The position numbers and the translations under genes were made by a program. Positions 49,741-61,404 of a stretch of DNA of 64,000 bases are shown piece after piece. Source of the stretch: Pyropia yezoensis. Lineage: Eukaryota > Rhodophyta > Bangiophyceae > Bangiales > Bangiaceae. The first letter of the stretch is position 1, and each line of letters begins with the position of its first letter. The DNA is taken from the NCBI GenBank assembly GCA_009829735.1, contig CM020618.1, positions 35,440,894 through 35,504,893 of the forward strand, given 5' to 3'. The notes beneath the pieces were generated by a model. The model was not told the DNA's origin. It did no database searches and saw only the letters and a list, made by a program, of their open reading frames with translations.

Positions 49741-50700
49741 CCGTTGGAGCTGGCCGTCCTAAGCTCACAACGGCAGCCTCGGCCAAGTGGGTCAAGAGGA
49801 CAAACCAACCCTGCCGGATATTGCGACGACCTAAGGGAGTCCGCCCACCTCGGGTAGGACTCCCCAAGAACGTAAACCCACGTCGGGTCATCGCGGTGCT
49901 GACCGTGCCTGTTGTGCCCGTGTCGTACTTGATACCGGTTCAGGGGCCTCTTTTTATACGCAAGTCGCTGTTACCCAAGGAGATGAAGCTTCAACGCTGG
50001 AGGTCTAAGGCCGACCATGTGACATCAATATCAATGGTGGGGTACTTCCCATCGTTGGTGCCGTGACCCTACCAACTAGGTTGGGAACCCATGAGGTCGA
50101 CGTGACCTATGGAGTAGTCGAGAATATATCGGTACCCCTGCTTCTGGGTACCCCTTATGTTGTAACACAAGTGCCTTTGATTTGTGGCCCTGAGTATTGG
50201 GTCAAGTTGGTGAATGGGGAGACCATCCCCATTCTTGGTAAGGGAAAGTCTGTGGCTCCTGTGACAGTCTCACAGTCGAAGCCTGTTTGCTCCGTGAGAG
50301 AAGGGTTTACTGCTACCCTGCGTTTAGCCCTTAAAGTCACGTTGCCCCCCAACTCGGTGGCGCACGTTGACGTTGTAACTGATTATACGGGGAACGGGTT
50401 GGTGCACCCTAACCCCCGTCTAGCTCGCAAGCACCAAGTGCATGTTGCCCTTGGCACGATGGACTCCAAAGCCGGAGTCCCATGGAGGATCCAGGTTATG
50501 AACCTGAGCTCGTCGCCCAAGTACTTCAAGTCGGGAGCCAAGTTCGGCTATATCGACCAACATGAGGGACCGGTAGTAGCGGTCACCCTCAGCGCGGGCG
50601 CGAGTAGCGACCCGAAGTCCGGGAAGGAGAAGCACCAAGCCAAGTCGGCCGCCTCTCCTCGACCCCATGTGAACATGGAGAGTGTTCCACCCAGCTTAGC
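49741..50700 (+). CDS. Protease region of gypsy array, unit 1 (fossil element)
   Basis: An active-site LDTGSGAS at about 49928-49951, then the second half of a retropepsin fold ([15 protein letters not shown]), followed by a spacer rich in hydrophobic strands. It follows gag directly and is read in more than one frame, as is common between gag and pol in this family. Repeated at 54167-55126 and 58596-59553. Confidence 0.7.
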
Positions 50701-51634
50701 CGAGTCAAGAGGCCACGACAAAATCAAACCACGGCCTCCACTCCACTCGACCGCACTTGCCGCCGCCGCCGGCTCGTCACCAAAAATACCGCCGGCAACC
50801 TACACGTCACCGCCGGCCACCCCCACAGCCAGCAGACAGACAGCACCGCCCGTGCCGCCGCCAGAGGCCGCACTCAGACAGCAGCGGCAGCTACAAACAG
50901 ACAGCAACGCCTGGCCGGCGCAGCCGCGGGGGGTCCCCCCTTAAAGCGCATCCGTCGGGGGCCGGCGGCCGCGACGGCGGACGCGGCGACCACAGCAGCG
51001 GCGACAGGTTCCTGCCCTGCGTGCGTGCGTGCGTGCGTGCGCCCCTGACGCCGAGCGCTTCTGCGCCGTAAGGCAGCCTTCGGGCTTGCCGGCCTCTATA
51101 TCCAGTAGTCTGCTGCAGCATGCTGTGTTCGCGGTTTCAGCCGACCCTCCGCGTGACGTGAGCGCTCACCTCTGTCCCGGGAGCCACCAGCTGAGGCTGA
51201 TCGCACCCCCCCCCCCTGACACCCCGCCCGCCAACGCCATGGGCCTCTCTCCCTTCCCCGCGGCTCGCACGCACCGCGCTGCCATGGGCGGGCGGCCCTC
51301 TTGGGTATGCCACTGCCCTGGGTGGCTGGGCGTGCGCGCTACAGCCGTGGCGTGTGAAAAAATGCGTCGGCTGAAGTGCACTGCCTATTTTTGGTCGGCG
51401 GTCACAGCACGGTGCGGTGGCGCCCTGAAGTGGGCGCGCCAGTGCCAGACTCAGCGCGTCGGGGGTCCCGGCTGACTGCCCGCCTTCTTCCCTTCCCCCT
51501 CTCGCCCCCTCGGTGTAACTTCCCCTTTTCCACTGCGTTGAAGCAGCGCGCGCAGTAGCTGCTGCTGGCTCTGGTGGGTCGCCAGCACACAGGAACTCTA
51601 TGCCACCTTCCACCCGCCAGGAAGTGGAATCGGT

Positions 51635-52102
51635 TGTGGCAATATTGACCGCTAGGTAGGGGGGCAGCACGTGCCATGCAAGGGGCGGCAGGCCACTAGC
51701 CTGACCCGTTCCTCCCCCTGCATTTGGGTCCATATTCCCTAAGTTTGGGATAGTTAGCTTAGTAGTAAATCCAACTTGGATTGAAGGGTTTTCTGCATTT
51801 ATCGTCTTGAATTTTCGTGTGGCCCGGTGGGCAGGTGCTGGGGTGGGAGATTCTGAGTCGCGAGATTCTGAGGGGACCCTGGGGGATAAGGGGAGGGACA
51901 GCGGGGCTTGGCCCTGCTTCCCCGTCCCGACCAAGAAACTGTTGGCCCACACACCATCTTCTTGTTTGTCAGTGGGGGATTGCCCCACAACAGGGATAGA
52001 GTGTGTGCGACTTGCACTTCTTCCGGTTCCGCCGACACGTGAGGCAGCCCTTGTACACCGCCCCAACTTGGGGTGTCGCGTGTGCGAGTGGTTTTTGCCA
52101 CA
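51635..52102 (+). repeat. Gypsy array LTR 2
   Basis: 468 bp; differs from LTR 1 only in the length of a few single-base runs as far as I can see. Confidence 0.88.
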
Positions 52103-52221
52103 TTTGGTGGAGCAGCAGGGGACAGAGGTAAACTTTACCTCCGGGTGCACCTGGGTGTAGGGGGACCTCTGTCTCAGAGGCACGGTGTACTTGGACCGTG
52201 TCTTACGGATCGTTAGCCAAC

Positions 52222-54170
52222 ATGGCTAGTTCGGACCCCTCGTCGTCTGGGGAGTACACGGGTGACGCATGTACTTCAGTGCCTTTGAATACTGATGAGA
52301 CACAGGTAGGTGTACCTGGGGTCGCAGAGGGAGGGGAGGTCCCTCAAGCCAGCAGGACTGGGAGTACGGGCGGGCAACAGGCCACCCCGACGCAGTCGGG
52401 AGATCACTCGGGTGACACTTCTGATGTGGGTGGGCCGAAGTCTGGCCACCGTGTGGTACACTCAACGGGAACGTCCCAAGGTGAGAGGACTGTCCCCGCG
52501 GGTTCCACTCGGGTTGGAGCCAACTTTGGCTTGGAGCCGTCGCAAACTAGGCTTTCGGAGGACGGCGGACCTCCGCTGGTCGGCGATGGGCTCGCGCCCA
52601 TGCCCCCCGGTTGAGGCCCCTGAGGATCGTGGTTACCCCTCAGGTGGACTCGCGGAGGCGGACCGAGACTCAACTGGAGTCGATAATCCACTCCTCGCGG
52701 AAACTGTCCGTCGGGAGGCGACCAATGTGTTGCAGCAGGACTTTGCCGGACCTGGTGGTCACGATGACGAATACTATGCTGAATCAGATTGTGGCGAGTT
52801 TTCCAGATGGCCTTAATGTCCAGACTGGATTGGGGCTTTCGAGCGCGCAGGCGCAGGGGGAATCCCTCCTCACGCCTATCTCGGGTCGCCCCGAACAGAA
52901 GGCGACCCCTGTGACTCCCGACGTGGGAGCCACACCATTCTCGGTGGGGCGTACGCCCCTCACGGGGAGTTCCTCTCGGAAACGCCGGCGCCTACACCAA
53001 GCTCGCCGCGACGGACGACAGGCACTGCGGGTCAACTTACCCCATTGCCTCACCGGCTTTTCCCTCAACGTGAGGTGCCGCCCAAGATCCAGGTAGCCAA
53101 CCCGGTCTATCAGAGGATCTTTGACTGTGAGACCTACGCCCTCCACAACAAGTCGGTGGCGTACGGTCCTGTCCAGGCCCGAGCCATGGCCGTGCCAAGA
53201 AGAATGCACTTCACTCTTTTGGGCACAAAGCGGAGTGGGATGGAACTCCCCCCCTCCGTGTCCATGAGTTTCTACATCGTTTCACAAAAGCCTGTGACGA
53301 CAATGTCATAAGTGAAGGCATGGCTTTCTATATGCTACAGGAGTTTACGAAGGCGACATGCGGACAGAACTTATGTCCGCCATGCCCAGTTCCTCAAGTG
53401 GAGGCGCTGCTGAGGTGACGTCCTATTTGGAGCTCGCCAACTGGTTGTTGAGAGCCATGGTGGATGAAGCAGCGTTGGCTTCTCAAGTTAGGGAGTTTAC
53501 CCAAGCTCACCAGGAAGAGGCTGAGGACGAGTTGTCCTTTGCGGACCGAGTTCGTAAGCTCAACAATCTTTGTGGGTTCCTTCATCCACAAGCTGTGGTG
53601 AAGAGTCGGTTTGTGGAGGGACTCCATTGGTCAGTCCGGATGAAGACCGGGGAGCATAACACTGCCCGGGCGACCCTAACCGAGTTGGCTAGGTTCGCCT
53701 ACCGCAGGGGTGAGGCCTACCGCAAGTTGCGGGAGGAACAGCGCCTGGAGCGTCAGGCCGAGTTGGCCAAGGAACGCGAGGAGGCGCGCCAGGCCAGAGA
53801 GTTGAGAGAGGCACGCCGAATCCGCAAGGAGAGGGTAGTAGCTGCCGTGGGAACCTCCCAGGGTACCTCTTCGTCTTCCCCAGTCGGGAAGACTCCTCCG
53901 GAACTGACAATCGGTGTTGGAACTGCAACTCCGATGGACACTGGGCATATGATTGCCCCAAGTTGAGTAAACGCATTCAACAACTTGTTAGGAATGCGAG
54001 TAAGAAGTCGGCTACGAACGAAGTACGTTTACGCCGCGAGGGTGGACCTCGACCGGTAGTGGCGGTCGCCACACCCTCAGCGGAGGGGGCGGACACGTCG
54101 TCCTCGGACTCGTCGTCTTCCCCTTCGCCCTCGGATTCCGACGCCAAGTCGGCGGGAAACGAATGACCGT
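52222..54170 (+). pseudogene. Gag of gypsy array, unit 2 (broken, fossil element)
   Basis: The same sequence as the gag of units 1 and 3 but without one continuous frame; about five small breaks. Content, knuckle region and acidic tail are otherwise as in unit 1. Confidence 0.8.
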
Positions 54171-56060
54171 TGGAGCTGGCCGTCCTAAGCTCACAACGGC
54201 AGCCTCGGCCAAGTGGGTCAAGAGGACAAACCAACCCTGCCGGATATTGCGACGACCTAAGGGAGTCCGCCCACCTCGGGTAGGACTCCCCAAGAACGTA
54301 AACCCACGTCGGGTCATCGCGGTGCTGACCGTGCCTGTTGTGCCCGTGTCGTACTTGATACCGGTTCAGGGGCCTCTTTTTATACGCAAGTCGCTGTTAC
54401 CCAAGGAGATGAAGCTTCAACGCTGGAGGTCTAAGGCCGACCATGTGACATCAATATCAATGGTGGGGTACTTCCCATCGTTGGTGCCGTGACCCTACCA
54501 ACTAGGTTGGGAACCCATGAGGTCGACGTGACCTATGGAGTAGTCGAGAATATATCGGTACCCCTGCTTCTGGGTACCCCTTATGTTGTAACACAAGTGC
54601 CTTTGATTTGTGGCCCTGAGTATTGGGTCAAGTTGGTGAATGGGGAGACCATCCCCATTCTTGGTAAGGGAAAGTCTGTGGCTCCTGTGACAGTCTCACA
54701 GTCGAAGCCTGTTTGCTCCGTGAGAGAAGGGTTTACTGCTACCCTGCGTTTAGCCCTTAAAGTCACGTTGCCCCCCAACTCGGTGGCGCACGTTGACGTT
54801 GTAACTGATTATACGGGGAACGGGTTGGTGCACCCTAACCCCCGTCTAGCTCGCAAGCACCAAGTGCATGTTGCCCTTGGCACGATGGACTCCAAAGCCG
54901 GAGTCCCATGGAGGATCCAGGTTATGAACCTGAGCTCGTCGCCCAAGTACTTCAAGTCGGGAGCCAAGTTCGGCTATATCGACCAACATGAGGGACCGGT
55001 AGTAGCGGTCACCCTCAGCGCGGGCGCGAGTAGCGACCCGAAGTCCGGGAAGGAGAAGCACCAAGCCAAGTCGGCCGCCTCTCCTCGACCCCATGTGAAC
55101 ATGGAGAGTGTTCCACCCAGCTTAGCCGAGTCAAGAGGCCACGACAAAATCAAACCACGGCCTCCACTCCACTCGACCGCACTTGCCGCCGCCGCCGGCT
55201 CGTCACCAAAAATACCGCCGGCAACCTACACGTCACCGCCGGCCACCCCCACAGCCAGCAGACAGACAGCACCGCCCGTGCCGCCGCCAGAGGCCGCACT
55301 CAGACAGCAGCGGCAGCTACAAACAGACAGCAACGCCTGGCCGGCGCAGCCGCGGGGGTCCCCCCTTAAAGCGCATCCGTCGGGGGCCGGCGGCCGCGAC
55401 GGCGGACGCGGCGACCACAGCAGCGGCGACAGGTTCCTGCCCTGCGTGCGTGCGTGCGTGCGTGCGCCCCTGACGCCGAGCGCTTCTGCGCCGTAAGGCA
55501 GCCTTCGGGCTTGCCGGCCTCTATATCCAGTAGTCTGCTGCAGCATGCTGTGTTCGCGGTTTCAGCCGACCCTCCGCGTGACGTGAGCGCTCACCTCTGT
55601 CCCGGGAGCCACCAGCTGAGGCTGATCGCACCCCCCCCCCCCTGACACCCCGCCCGCCAACGCCATGGGCCTCTCTCCCTTCCCCGCGGCTCGCACGCAC
55701 CGCGCTGCCATGGGCGGGCGGCCCTCTTGGGTATGCCACTGCCCTGGGTGGCTGGGCGTGCGCGCTACAGCCGTGGCGTGTGAAAAAATGCGTCGGCTGA
55801 AGTGCACTGCCTATTTTTGGTCGGCGGTCACAGCACGGTGCGGTGGCGCCCTGAAGTGGGCGCGCCAGTGCCAGACTCAGCGCGTCGGGGGTCCCGGCTG
55901 ACTGCCCGCCTTCTTCCCTTCCCCCTCTCGCCCCCTCGGTGTAACTTCCCCTTTTCCACTGCGTTGAAGCAGCGCGCGCAGTAGCTGCTGCTGGCTCTGG
56001 TGGGTCGCCAGCACACAGGAACTCTATGCCACCTTCCACCCGCCAGGAAGTGGAATCGGT

Positions 56061-56529
56061 TGTGGCAATATTGACCGCTAGGTAGGGGGGCAGCACGTGC
56101 CATGCAAGGGGCGGCAGGCCACTAGCCTGACCCGTTCCTCCCCCTGCATTTGGGTCCATATTCCCTAAGTTTGGGATAGTTAGCTTAGTAGTAAATCCAA
56201 CTTGGATTGAAGGGTTTTCTGCATTTATCGTCTTGAATTTTCGTGTGGCCCGGTGGGCAGGTGCTGGGGTGGGAGATTCTGAGTCGCGAGATTCTGAGGG
56301 GACCCTGGGGGGATAAGGGGAGGGACAGCGGGGCTTGGCCCTGCTTCCCCGTCCCGACCAAGAAACTGTTGGCCCACACACCATCTTCTTGTTTGTCAGT
56401 GGGGGGATTGCCCCACAACAGGGATAGAGTGTGTGCGACTTGCACTTCTTCCGGTTCCGCCGACACGTGAGGCAGCCCTTGTACACCGCCCCAACTTGGG
56501 TGTCGCGTGTGCGAGTGGTTTTTGCCACA
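56061..56529 (+). repeat. Gypsy array LTR 3
   Basis: 469 bp, apparently identical to LTR 1. Confidence 0.88.
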
Positions 56530-56648
56530 TTTGGTGGAGCAGCAGGGGACAGAGGTAAACTTTACCTCCGGGTGCACCTGGGTGTAGGGGGACCTCTGTC
56601 TCAGAGGCACGGTGTACTTGGACCGTGTCTTACGGATCGTTAGCCAAC

Positions 56649-58595
56649 ATGGCTAGTTCGGACCCCTCGTCGTCTGGGGAGTACACGGGTGACGCATGTA
56701 CTTCAGTGCCTTTGAATACTGATGAGACACAGGTAGGTGTACCTGGGGTCGCAGAGGGAGGGGAGGTCCCTCAAGCCAGCAGGACTGGGAGTACGGGCGG
56801 GCAACAGGCCACCCCGACGCAGTCGGGAGATCACTCGGGTGACACTTCTGATGTGGGTGGGCCGAAGTCTGGCCACCGTGTGGTACACTCAACGGGAACG
56901 TCCCAAGGTGAGAGGACTGTCCCCGCGGGTTCCACTCGGGTTGGAGCCAACTTTGGCTTGGAGCCGTCGCAAACTAGGCTTTCGGAGGACGGCGGACCTC
57001 CGCTGGTCGGCGATGGGCTCGCGCCCATGCCCCCGGTTGAGGCCCCTGAGGATCGTGGTTACCCCTCAGGTGGACTCGCGGAGGCGGACCGAGACTCAAC
57101 TGGAGTCGATAATCCACTCCTCGCGGAAACTGTCCGTCGGGAGGCGACCAATGTGTTGCAGCAGACTTTGCCGGACCTGGTGGTCACGATGACGAATACT
57201 ATGCTGAATCAGATTGTGGCGAGTTTTCCAGATGGCCTTAATGTCCAGACTGGATTGGGGCTTTCGAGCGCGCAGGCGCAGGGGGAATCCCTCCTCACGC
57301 CTATCTCGGGTCGCCCCGAACAGAAGGCGACCCCTGTGACTCCCGACGTGGGAGCCACACCATTCTCGGTGGGGCGTACGCCCCTCACGGGGGAGTTCCT
57401 CTCGGAAACGCCGGCGCCTACACCAAGCTCGCCGCGACGGACGACAGGCACTGCGGGTCAACTTACCCCATTGCCTCACCGGCTTTTCCCTCAACGTGAG
57501 GTGCCGCCCAAGATCCAGGTAGCCAACCCGGTCTATCAGAGGATCTTTGACTGTGAGACCTACGCCCTCCACAACAAGTCGGTGGCGTACGGTCCTGTCC
57601 AGGCCCGAGCCATGGGCCGTGCCAAGAAGAATGCACTTCACTCTTTTGGGCACAAAGCGGAGTGGGATGGAACTCCCCCCCTCCGTGTCCATGAGTTTCT
57701 ACATCGTTTCACAAAAGCCTGTGACGACAATGTCATAAGTGAAGGCATGGCTTTCTATATGCTACAGGAGTTTACGAAGGGCGACATGCGGACAGAACTT
57801 ATGTCCGCCATGCCCAGTTCCTCAAGTGGAGGCGCTGCTGAGGTGACGTCCTATTTGGAGCTCGCCAACTGGTTGTTGAGAGCCATGGTGGATGAAGCAG
57901 CGTTGGCTTCTCAAGTTAGGGAGTTTACCCAAGCTCACCAGGAAGAGGCTGAGGACGAGTTGTCCTTTGCGGACCGAGTTCGTAAGCTCAACAATCTTTG
58001 TGGGTTCCTTCATCCACAAGCTGTGGTGAAGAGTCGGTTTGTGGAGGGACTCCATTGGTCAGTCCGGATGAAGACCGGGGAGCATAACACTGCCCGGGCG
58101 ACCCTAACCGAGTTGGCTAGGTTCGCCTACCGCAGGGGTGAGGCCTACCGCAAGTTGCGGGAGGAACAGCGCCTGGAGCGTCAGGCCGAGTTGGCCAAGG
58201 AACGCGAGGAGGCGCGCCAGGCCAGAGAGTTGAGAGAGGCACGCCGAATCCGCAAGGAGAGGGTAGTAGCTGCCGTGGGAACCTCCCAGGGTACCTCTTC
58301 GTCTTCCCCAGTCGGGAAGACTCCTCCGGGAACTGACAATCGGTGTTGGAACTGCAACTCCGATGGACACTGGGCATATGATTGCCCCAAGTTGAGTAAA
58401 CGCATTCAACAACTTGTTAGGAATGCGAGTAAGAAGTCGGCTACGAACGAAGTACGTTTACGCCGCGAGGGTGGACCTCGACCGGTAGTGGCGGTCGCCA
58501 CACCCTCAGCGGAGGGGGCGGACACGTCGTCCTCGGACTCGTCGTCTTCCCCTTCGCCCTCGGATTCCGACGCCAAGTCGGCGGGAAACGAATGA
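56649..58595 (+). CDS. Gag of gypsy array, unit 3 (fossil element)
   Basis: About 648 residues, with the same domains as unit 1 and almost no differences. Confidence 0.85.
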   Translation: MASSDPSSSGEYTGDACTSVPLNTDETQVGVPGVAEGGEVPQASRTGSTGGQQATPTQSGDHSGDTSDVGGPKSGHRVVHSTGTSQGERTVPAGSTRVGANFGLEPSQTRLSEDGGPPLVGDGLAPMPPVEAPEDRGYPSGGLAEADRDSTGVDNPLLAETVRREATNVLQQTLPDLVVTMTNTMLNQIVASFPDGLNVQTGLGLSSAQAQGESLLTPISGRPEQKATPVTPDVGATPFSVGRTPLTGEFLSETPAPTPSSPRRTTGTAGQLTPLPHRLFPQREVPPKIQVANPVYQRIFDCETYALHNKSVAYGPVQARAMGRAKKNALHSFGHKAEWDGTPPLRVHEFLHRFTKACDDNVISEGMAFYMLQEFTKGDMRTELMSAMPSSSSGGAAEVTSYLELANWLLRAMVDEAALASQVREFTQAHQEEAEDELSFADRVRKLNNLCGFLHPQAVVKSRFVEGLHWSVRMKTGEHNTARATLTELARFAYRRGEAYRKLREEQRLERQAELAKEREEARQARELREARRIRKERVVAAVGTSQGTSSSSPVGKTPPGTDNRCWNCNSDGHWAYDCPKLSKRIQQLVRNASKKSATNEVRLRREGGPRPVVAVATPSAEGADTSSSDSSSSPSPSDSDAKSAGNE

Positions 58596-59531
58596 CCGTT
58601 GGAGCTGGCCGTCCTAAGCTCACAACGGCAGCCTCGGCCAAGTGGGTCAAGAGGACAAACCAACCCTGCCGGATATTGCGACGACCTAAGGGAGTCCGCC
58701 CACCTCGGGTAGGACTCCCCAAGAACGTAAACCCACGTCGGGTCATCGCGGTGCTGACCGTGCCTGTTGTGCCCGTGTCGTACTTGATACCGGTTCAGGG
58801 GCCTCTTTTTATACGCAAGTCGCTGTTACCCAAGGAGATGAAGCTTCAACGCTGGAGGTCTAAGGCCGACCATGTGACATCAATATCAATGGTGGGGTAC
58901 TTCCCATCGTTGGTGCCGTGACCCTACCAACTAGGTTGGGAACCCATGAGGTCGACGTGACCTATGGAGTAGTCGAGAATATATCGGTACCCCTGCTTCT
59001 GGGTACCCCTTATGTTGTAACACAAGTGCCTTTGATTTGTGGCCCTGAGTATTGGGTCAAGTTGGTGAATGGGGAGACCATCCCCATTCTTGGTAAGGGA
59101 AAGTCTGTGGCTCCTGTGACAGTCTCACAGTCGAAGCCTGTTTGCTCCGTGAGAGAAGGGTTTACTGCTACCCTGCGTTTAGCCCTTAAAGTCACGTTGC
59201 CCCCCAACTCGGTGGCGCACGTTGACGTTGTAACTGATTATACGGGGAACGGGTTGGTGCACCCTAACCCCCGTCTAGCTCGCAAGCACCAAGTGCATGT
59301 TGCCCTTGGCACGATGGACTCCAAAGCCGGAGTCCCATGGAGGATCCAGGTTATGAACCTGAGCTCGTCGCCCAAGTACTTCAAGTCGGGAGCCAAGTTC
59401 GGCTATATCGACCAACATGAGGGACCGGTAGTAGCGGTCACCCTCAGCGCGGGCGCGAGTAGCGACCCGAAGTCTGGGAAGGAGAGGCACCAAGCCAAGT
59501 CGGCCGCCTCTCCTCGACCCCATGTGAACAT

Positions 59532-60215
59532 GGAGAGTGTTCCACCCAGCTTAAGGGTTCAAGTTGAACGCCTCTTGGACCAATATCACAAGTTGTGGGA
59601 TGGTCAATTGGGACTCATGAGAGCCACCCAACACCGGATCGAGTTGAAACCCGGTGCACCCCCTATACGCCAACAACTGTATAGGGGAGGGCCCCGTTCA
59701 AGGGCCCTCGTTAAGGAGCAAGTCGCTCGCATGGAGGCCCTTGATGTGATTAAGGCCAGCAACGCCAAGTGGGCGAGCCCGGTTGTTATTGTCCCCAAAG
59801 TTGATGGGACCCCACGGTTCTGTATCGACTACCGTAAACTCAACGAGAGCACGGTGAAGGACAGTTATCCCCTACCTAGGATGGACGACTGTCTGGACTC
59901 TCTGGGGTAGGCGAACGTGTTCTCTACCCTGGACTGTAACGCGGGGTACTGGCAAATTCCCATTGCCCCGGAAGACAGGCATAAAACTACCTTTACCTGG
60001 CACTGTGGTACCTACCAGTGCAAGAGACTACAATTTGGACTGTGCAACGCGCCGGCAATGTTCCAGCGCGCTATGAACATGATTCTGGCCGGAGAACGGT
60101 GGCAGATCTGTCTTGTGTACCTAGACGATATCATTGTGTTCTCCCGAAGTCCGGAGGAACACATTGGCCATCTTGGCCATTTGTTCAAGCTACTTGCTGA
60201 CGCCGGTGTGCCAGG
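59532..60215 (+). pseudogene. Reverse transcriptase segment after unit 3 (fossil element)
   Basis: The start and palm of a gypsy [58 protein letters not shown] and LVYLDDIIVFS. It stops short of the RT thumb; RNase H and integrase are not seen. About one further break. The neighbouring sequence to the right belongs to the antisense ORF. Confidence 0.85.
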
Positions 60216-60219
60216 GATG

Positions 60220-61404
60220 CTACAGGGTCAATACTGCCACACGGGAGAAGAGCCACAACTGGCAGGATAGCCGGGCCGTACGGAGCAGAAGGACCCCCGC
60301 GTGCACGGCCCACTCGGACCGAGACACGGCCCAGGTGAAGGTATCGTTGGCCCGCAGTAGGTCCCCGAAGTAACAAAGAATCGGTGGCAGCTCCGTGATG
60401 GCCCCAAAAGGGACCTCGACACCAACCCACCACTGAGGGATTCGGACATAGTGGGCCCCATGGTCCATGGAGGGACAACTTGGGAACTCTTGTTGATGCC
60501 AGTCCACGAAGATCCGATGCTTGTCCCGGTGGTGCCGGTTGGTCACCAGGTACTGACGCGCCGGCTGGAACCCGTCGTAACCAAGAAACGGAGGGGCCTT
60601 GATGACATACTGGCCCGATGGAGCCGCCGGCAACGACGCGGACCCGGCAAGCGCCTTGACCCGCTCCTCCTTGAACCGGACCACGTAGCCCACCTCGTGC
60701 ACATGACGGACCACGGTGATCGACTCGGACCGGTCGGCCCGCATTGGAACACGGGCCTCGGGCATGGCGACCATCTTGCGGAAGAAGGAGTAGCCAGTAC
60801 AGGGCCCGTCGATGAAGCGCAGGGTCGTGTGGGCCTTTGTGGAAGTGACCCAACCCCTGGCCCTCTCGCGGTCCCACGCAACACGGCCCTCGGGCCCAAA
60901 CTGCTCCGGGAACCCGCCGATGATGTCGATGTACAGCTTGACCGCCCCCGGCTCCTCTTGTCCGCCGTGGTCGTTGGGCCCATCGTGACCAAGGGGCTCA
61001 TCAGGAGCCGCTCCTCCGTCGACTTCCATCGTGGTCCGCGACGCCGCTGCGTCGGGAACGTGAGGGCCCTTGGAAAGCAGGGGGACCGAAGGTGAGAAAG
61101 GAGGTGGAGGGGCCAGGAGACCCGCAAGGTAGCTGGCCAGGTGAGGGACCGATAAGTATGGTGGTGGTGGCGGCCGACGCGATGGCGCGCGTGGGTCCGA
61201 GGGCCCGCGCTGGGTATGAGTGAGTCGGGTGGCCAGGGTAGATACGGTCGAAGGGACCCGAGGGGGTCCGCTTATGTCCGGGTCTTCCTCCCAGACAGGA
61301 GGCGGACCCGGCGGCATGGCCACGGCAGGTTTGACCCACCCCCTCCCGTACAACAGCACTAGACCCCTCCCATGACGCTCTGCGGCAGAGGGGGATGGGG
61401 TCAA
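60220..61404 (-). CDS. Antisense ORF beside the gypsy array, function unknown
   Basis: 394 residues on the strand opposite to the array. ATGs at 61404 and, more plausibly, 61029 (MEVDGGAAPDEPLGHDG). The N-terminal part is Pro-rich. The rest looks folded: VKLYIDIIGGFPEQFGPEG, RFIDGPCTGYSFFRKMV, VVRHVHEVGYVVRFKEERV, VRIPQWWVGVEVPFG, ILCYFGDLLRANDTF. No family recognised. Its place (after pol, opposite strand) is the same as that of the antisense ORF at 32447-34810, and both have an R-x-P-x-W ... YFG-x-x-L pattern with similar spacing. I infer a shared gypsy accessory gene, truncated here at its C-terminus. Confidence 0.5.
   Translation of the reverse strand: MTPSPSAAERHGRGLVLLYGRGWVKPAVAMPPGPPPVWEEDPDISGPPRVPSTVSTLATRLTHTQRGPSDPRAPSRRPPPPPYLSVPHLASYLAGLLAPPPPFSPSVPLLSKGPHVPDAAASRTTMEVDGGAAPDEPLGHDGPNDHGGQEEPGAVKLYIDIIGGFPEQFGPEGRVAWDRERARGWVTSTKAHTTLRFIDGPCTGYSFFRKMVAMPEARVPMRADRSESITVVRHVHEVGYVVRFKEERVKALAGSASLPAAPSGQYVIKAPPFLGYDGFQPARQYLVTNRHHRDKHRIFVDWHQQEFPSCPSMDHGAHYVRIPQWWVGVEVPFGAITELPPILCYFGDLLRANDTFTWAVSRSEWAVHAGVLLLRTARLSCQLWLFSRVAVLTL

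Larger units (their letters stand above)
46247..59553 (+). repeat. Tandem triplication of a gypsy segment, period about 4.43 kb
   Basis: Three almost identical units, 46247-50676, 50677-55102 and 55103-59531, each begin with the same 22-bp word (GGAGAGTGTTCCACCC and on), which occurs a fourth time at 59532-59553. Each unit has a 940-bp leader segment, an LTR, PBS, gag and protease. The units differ at a handful of single bases, so they are separate variants and not one sequence copied by mistake, though an assembly effect is not excluded. Confidence 0.9.
46247..60215 (+). mobile_element. Second Ty3/gypsy family, tandem array sharing LTRs
   Basis: Plus strand. LTRs at 47206-47674, 51635-52102 and 56061-56529 (469, 468 and 469 bp, TGTGGCA...TGCCACA ends), each followed by the primer-binding site and gag-protease. 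An RT segment follows only the third unit and ends near 60.2 kb. No RNase H or integrase is seen and no further LTR copy occurs to the right within the window, so the array is incomplete. LTRs one and three look identical, which implies recent amplification. Units one and three have whole gag frames; unit two has about five small breaks. Confidence 0.88.
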
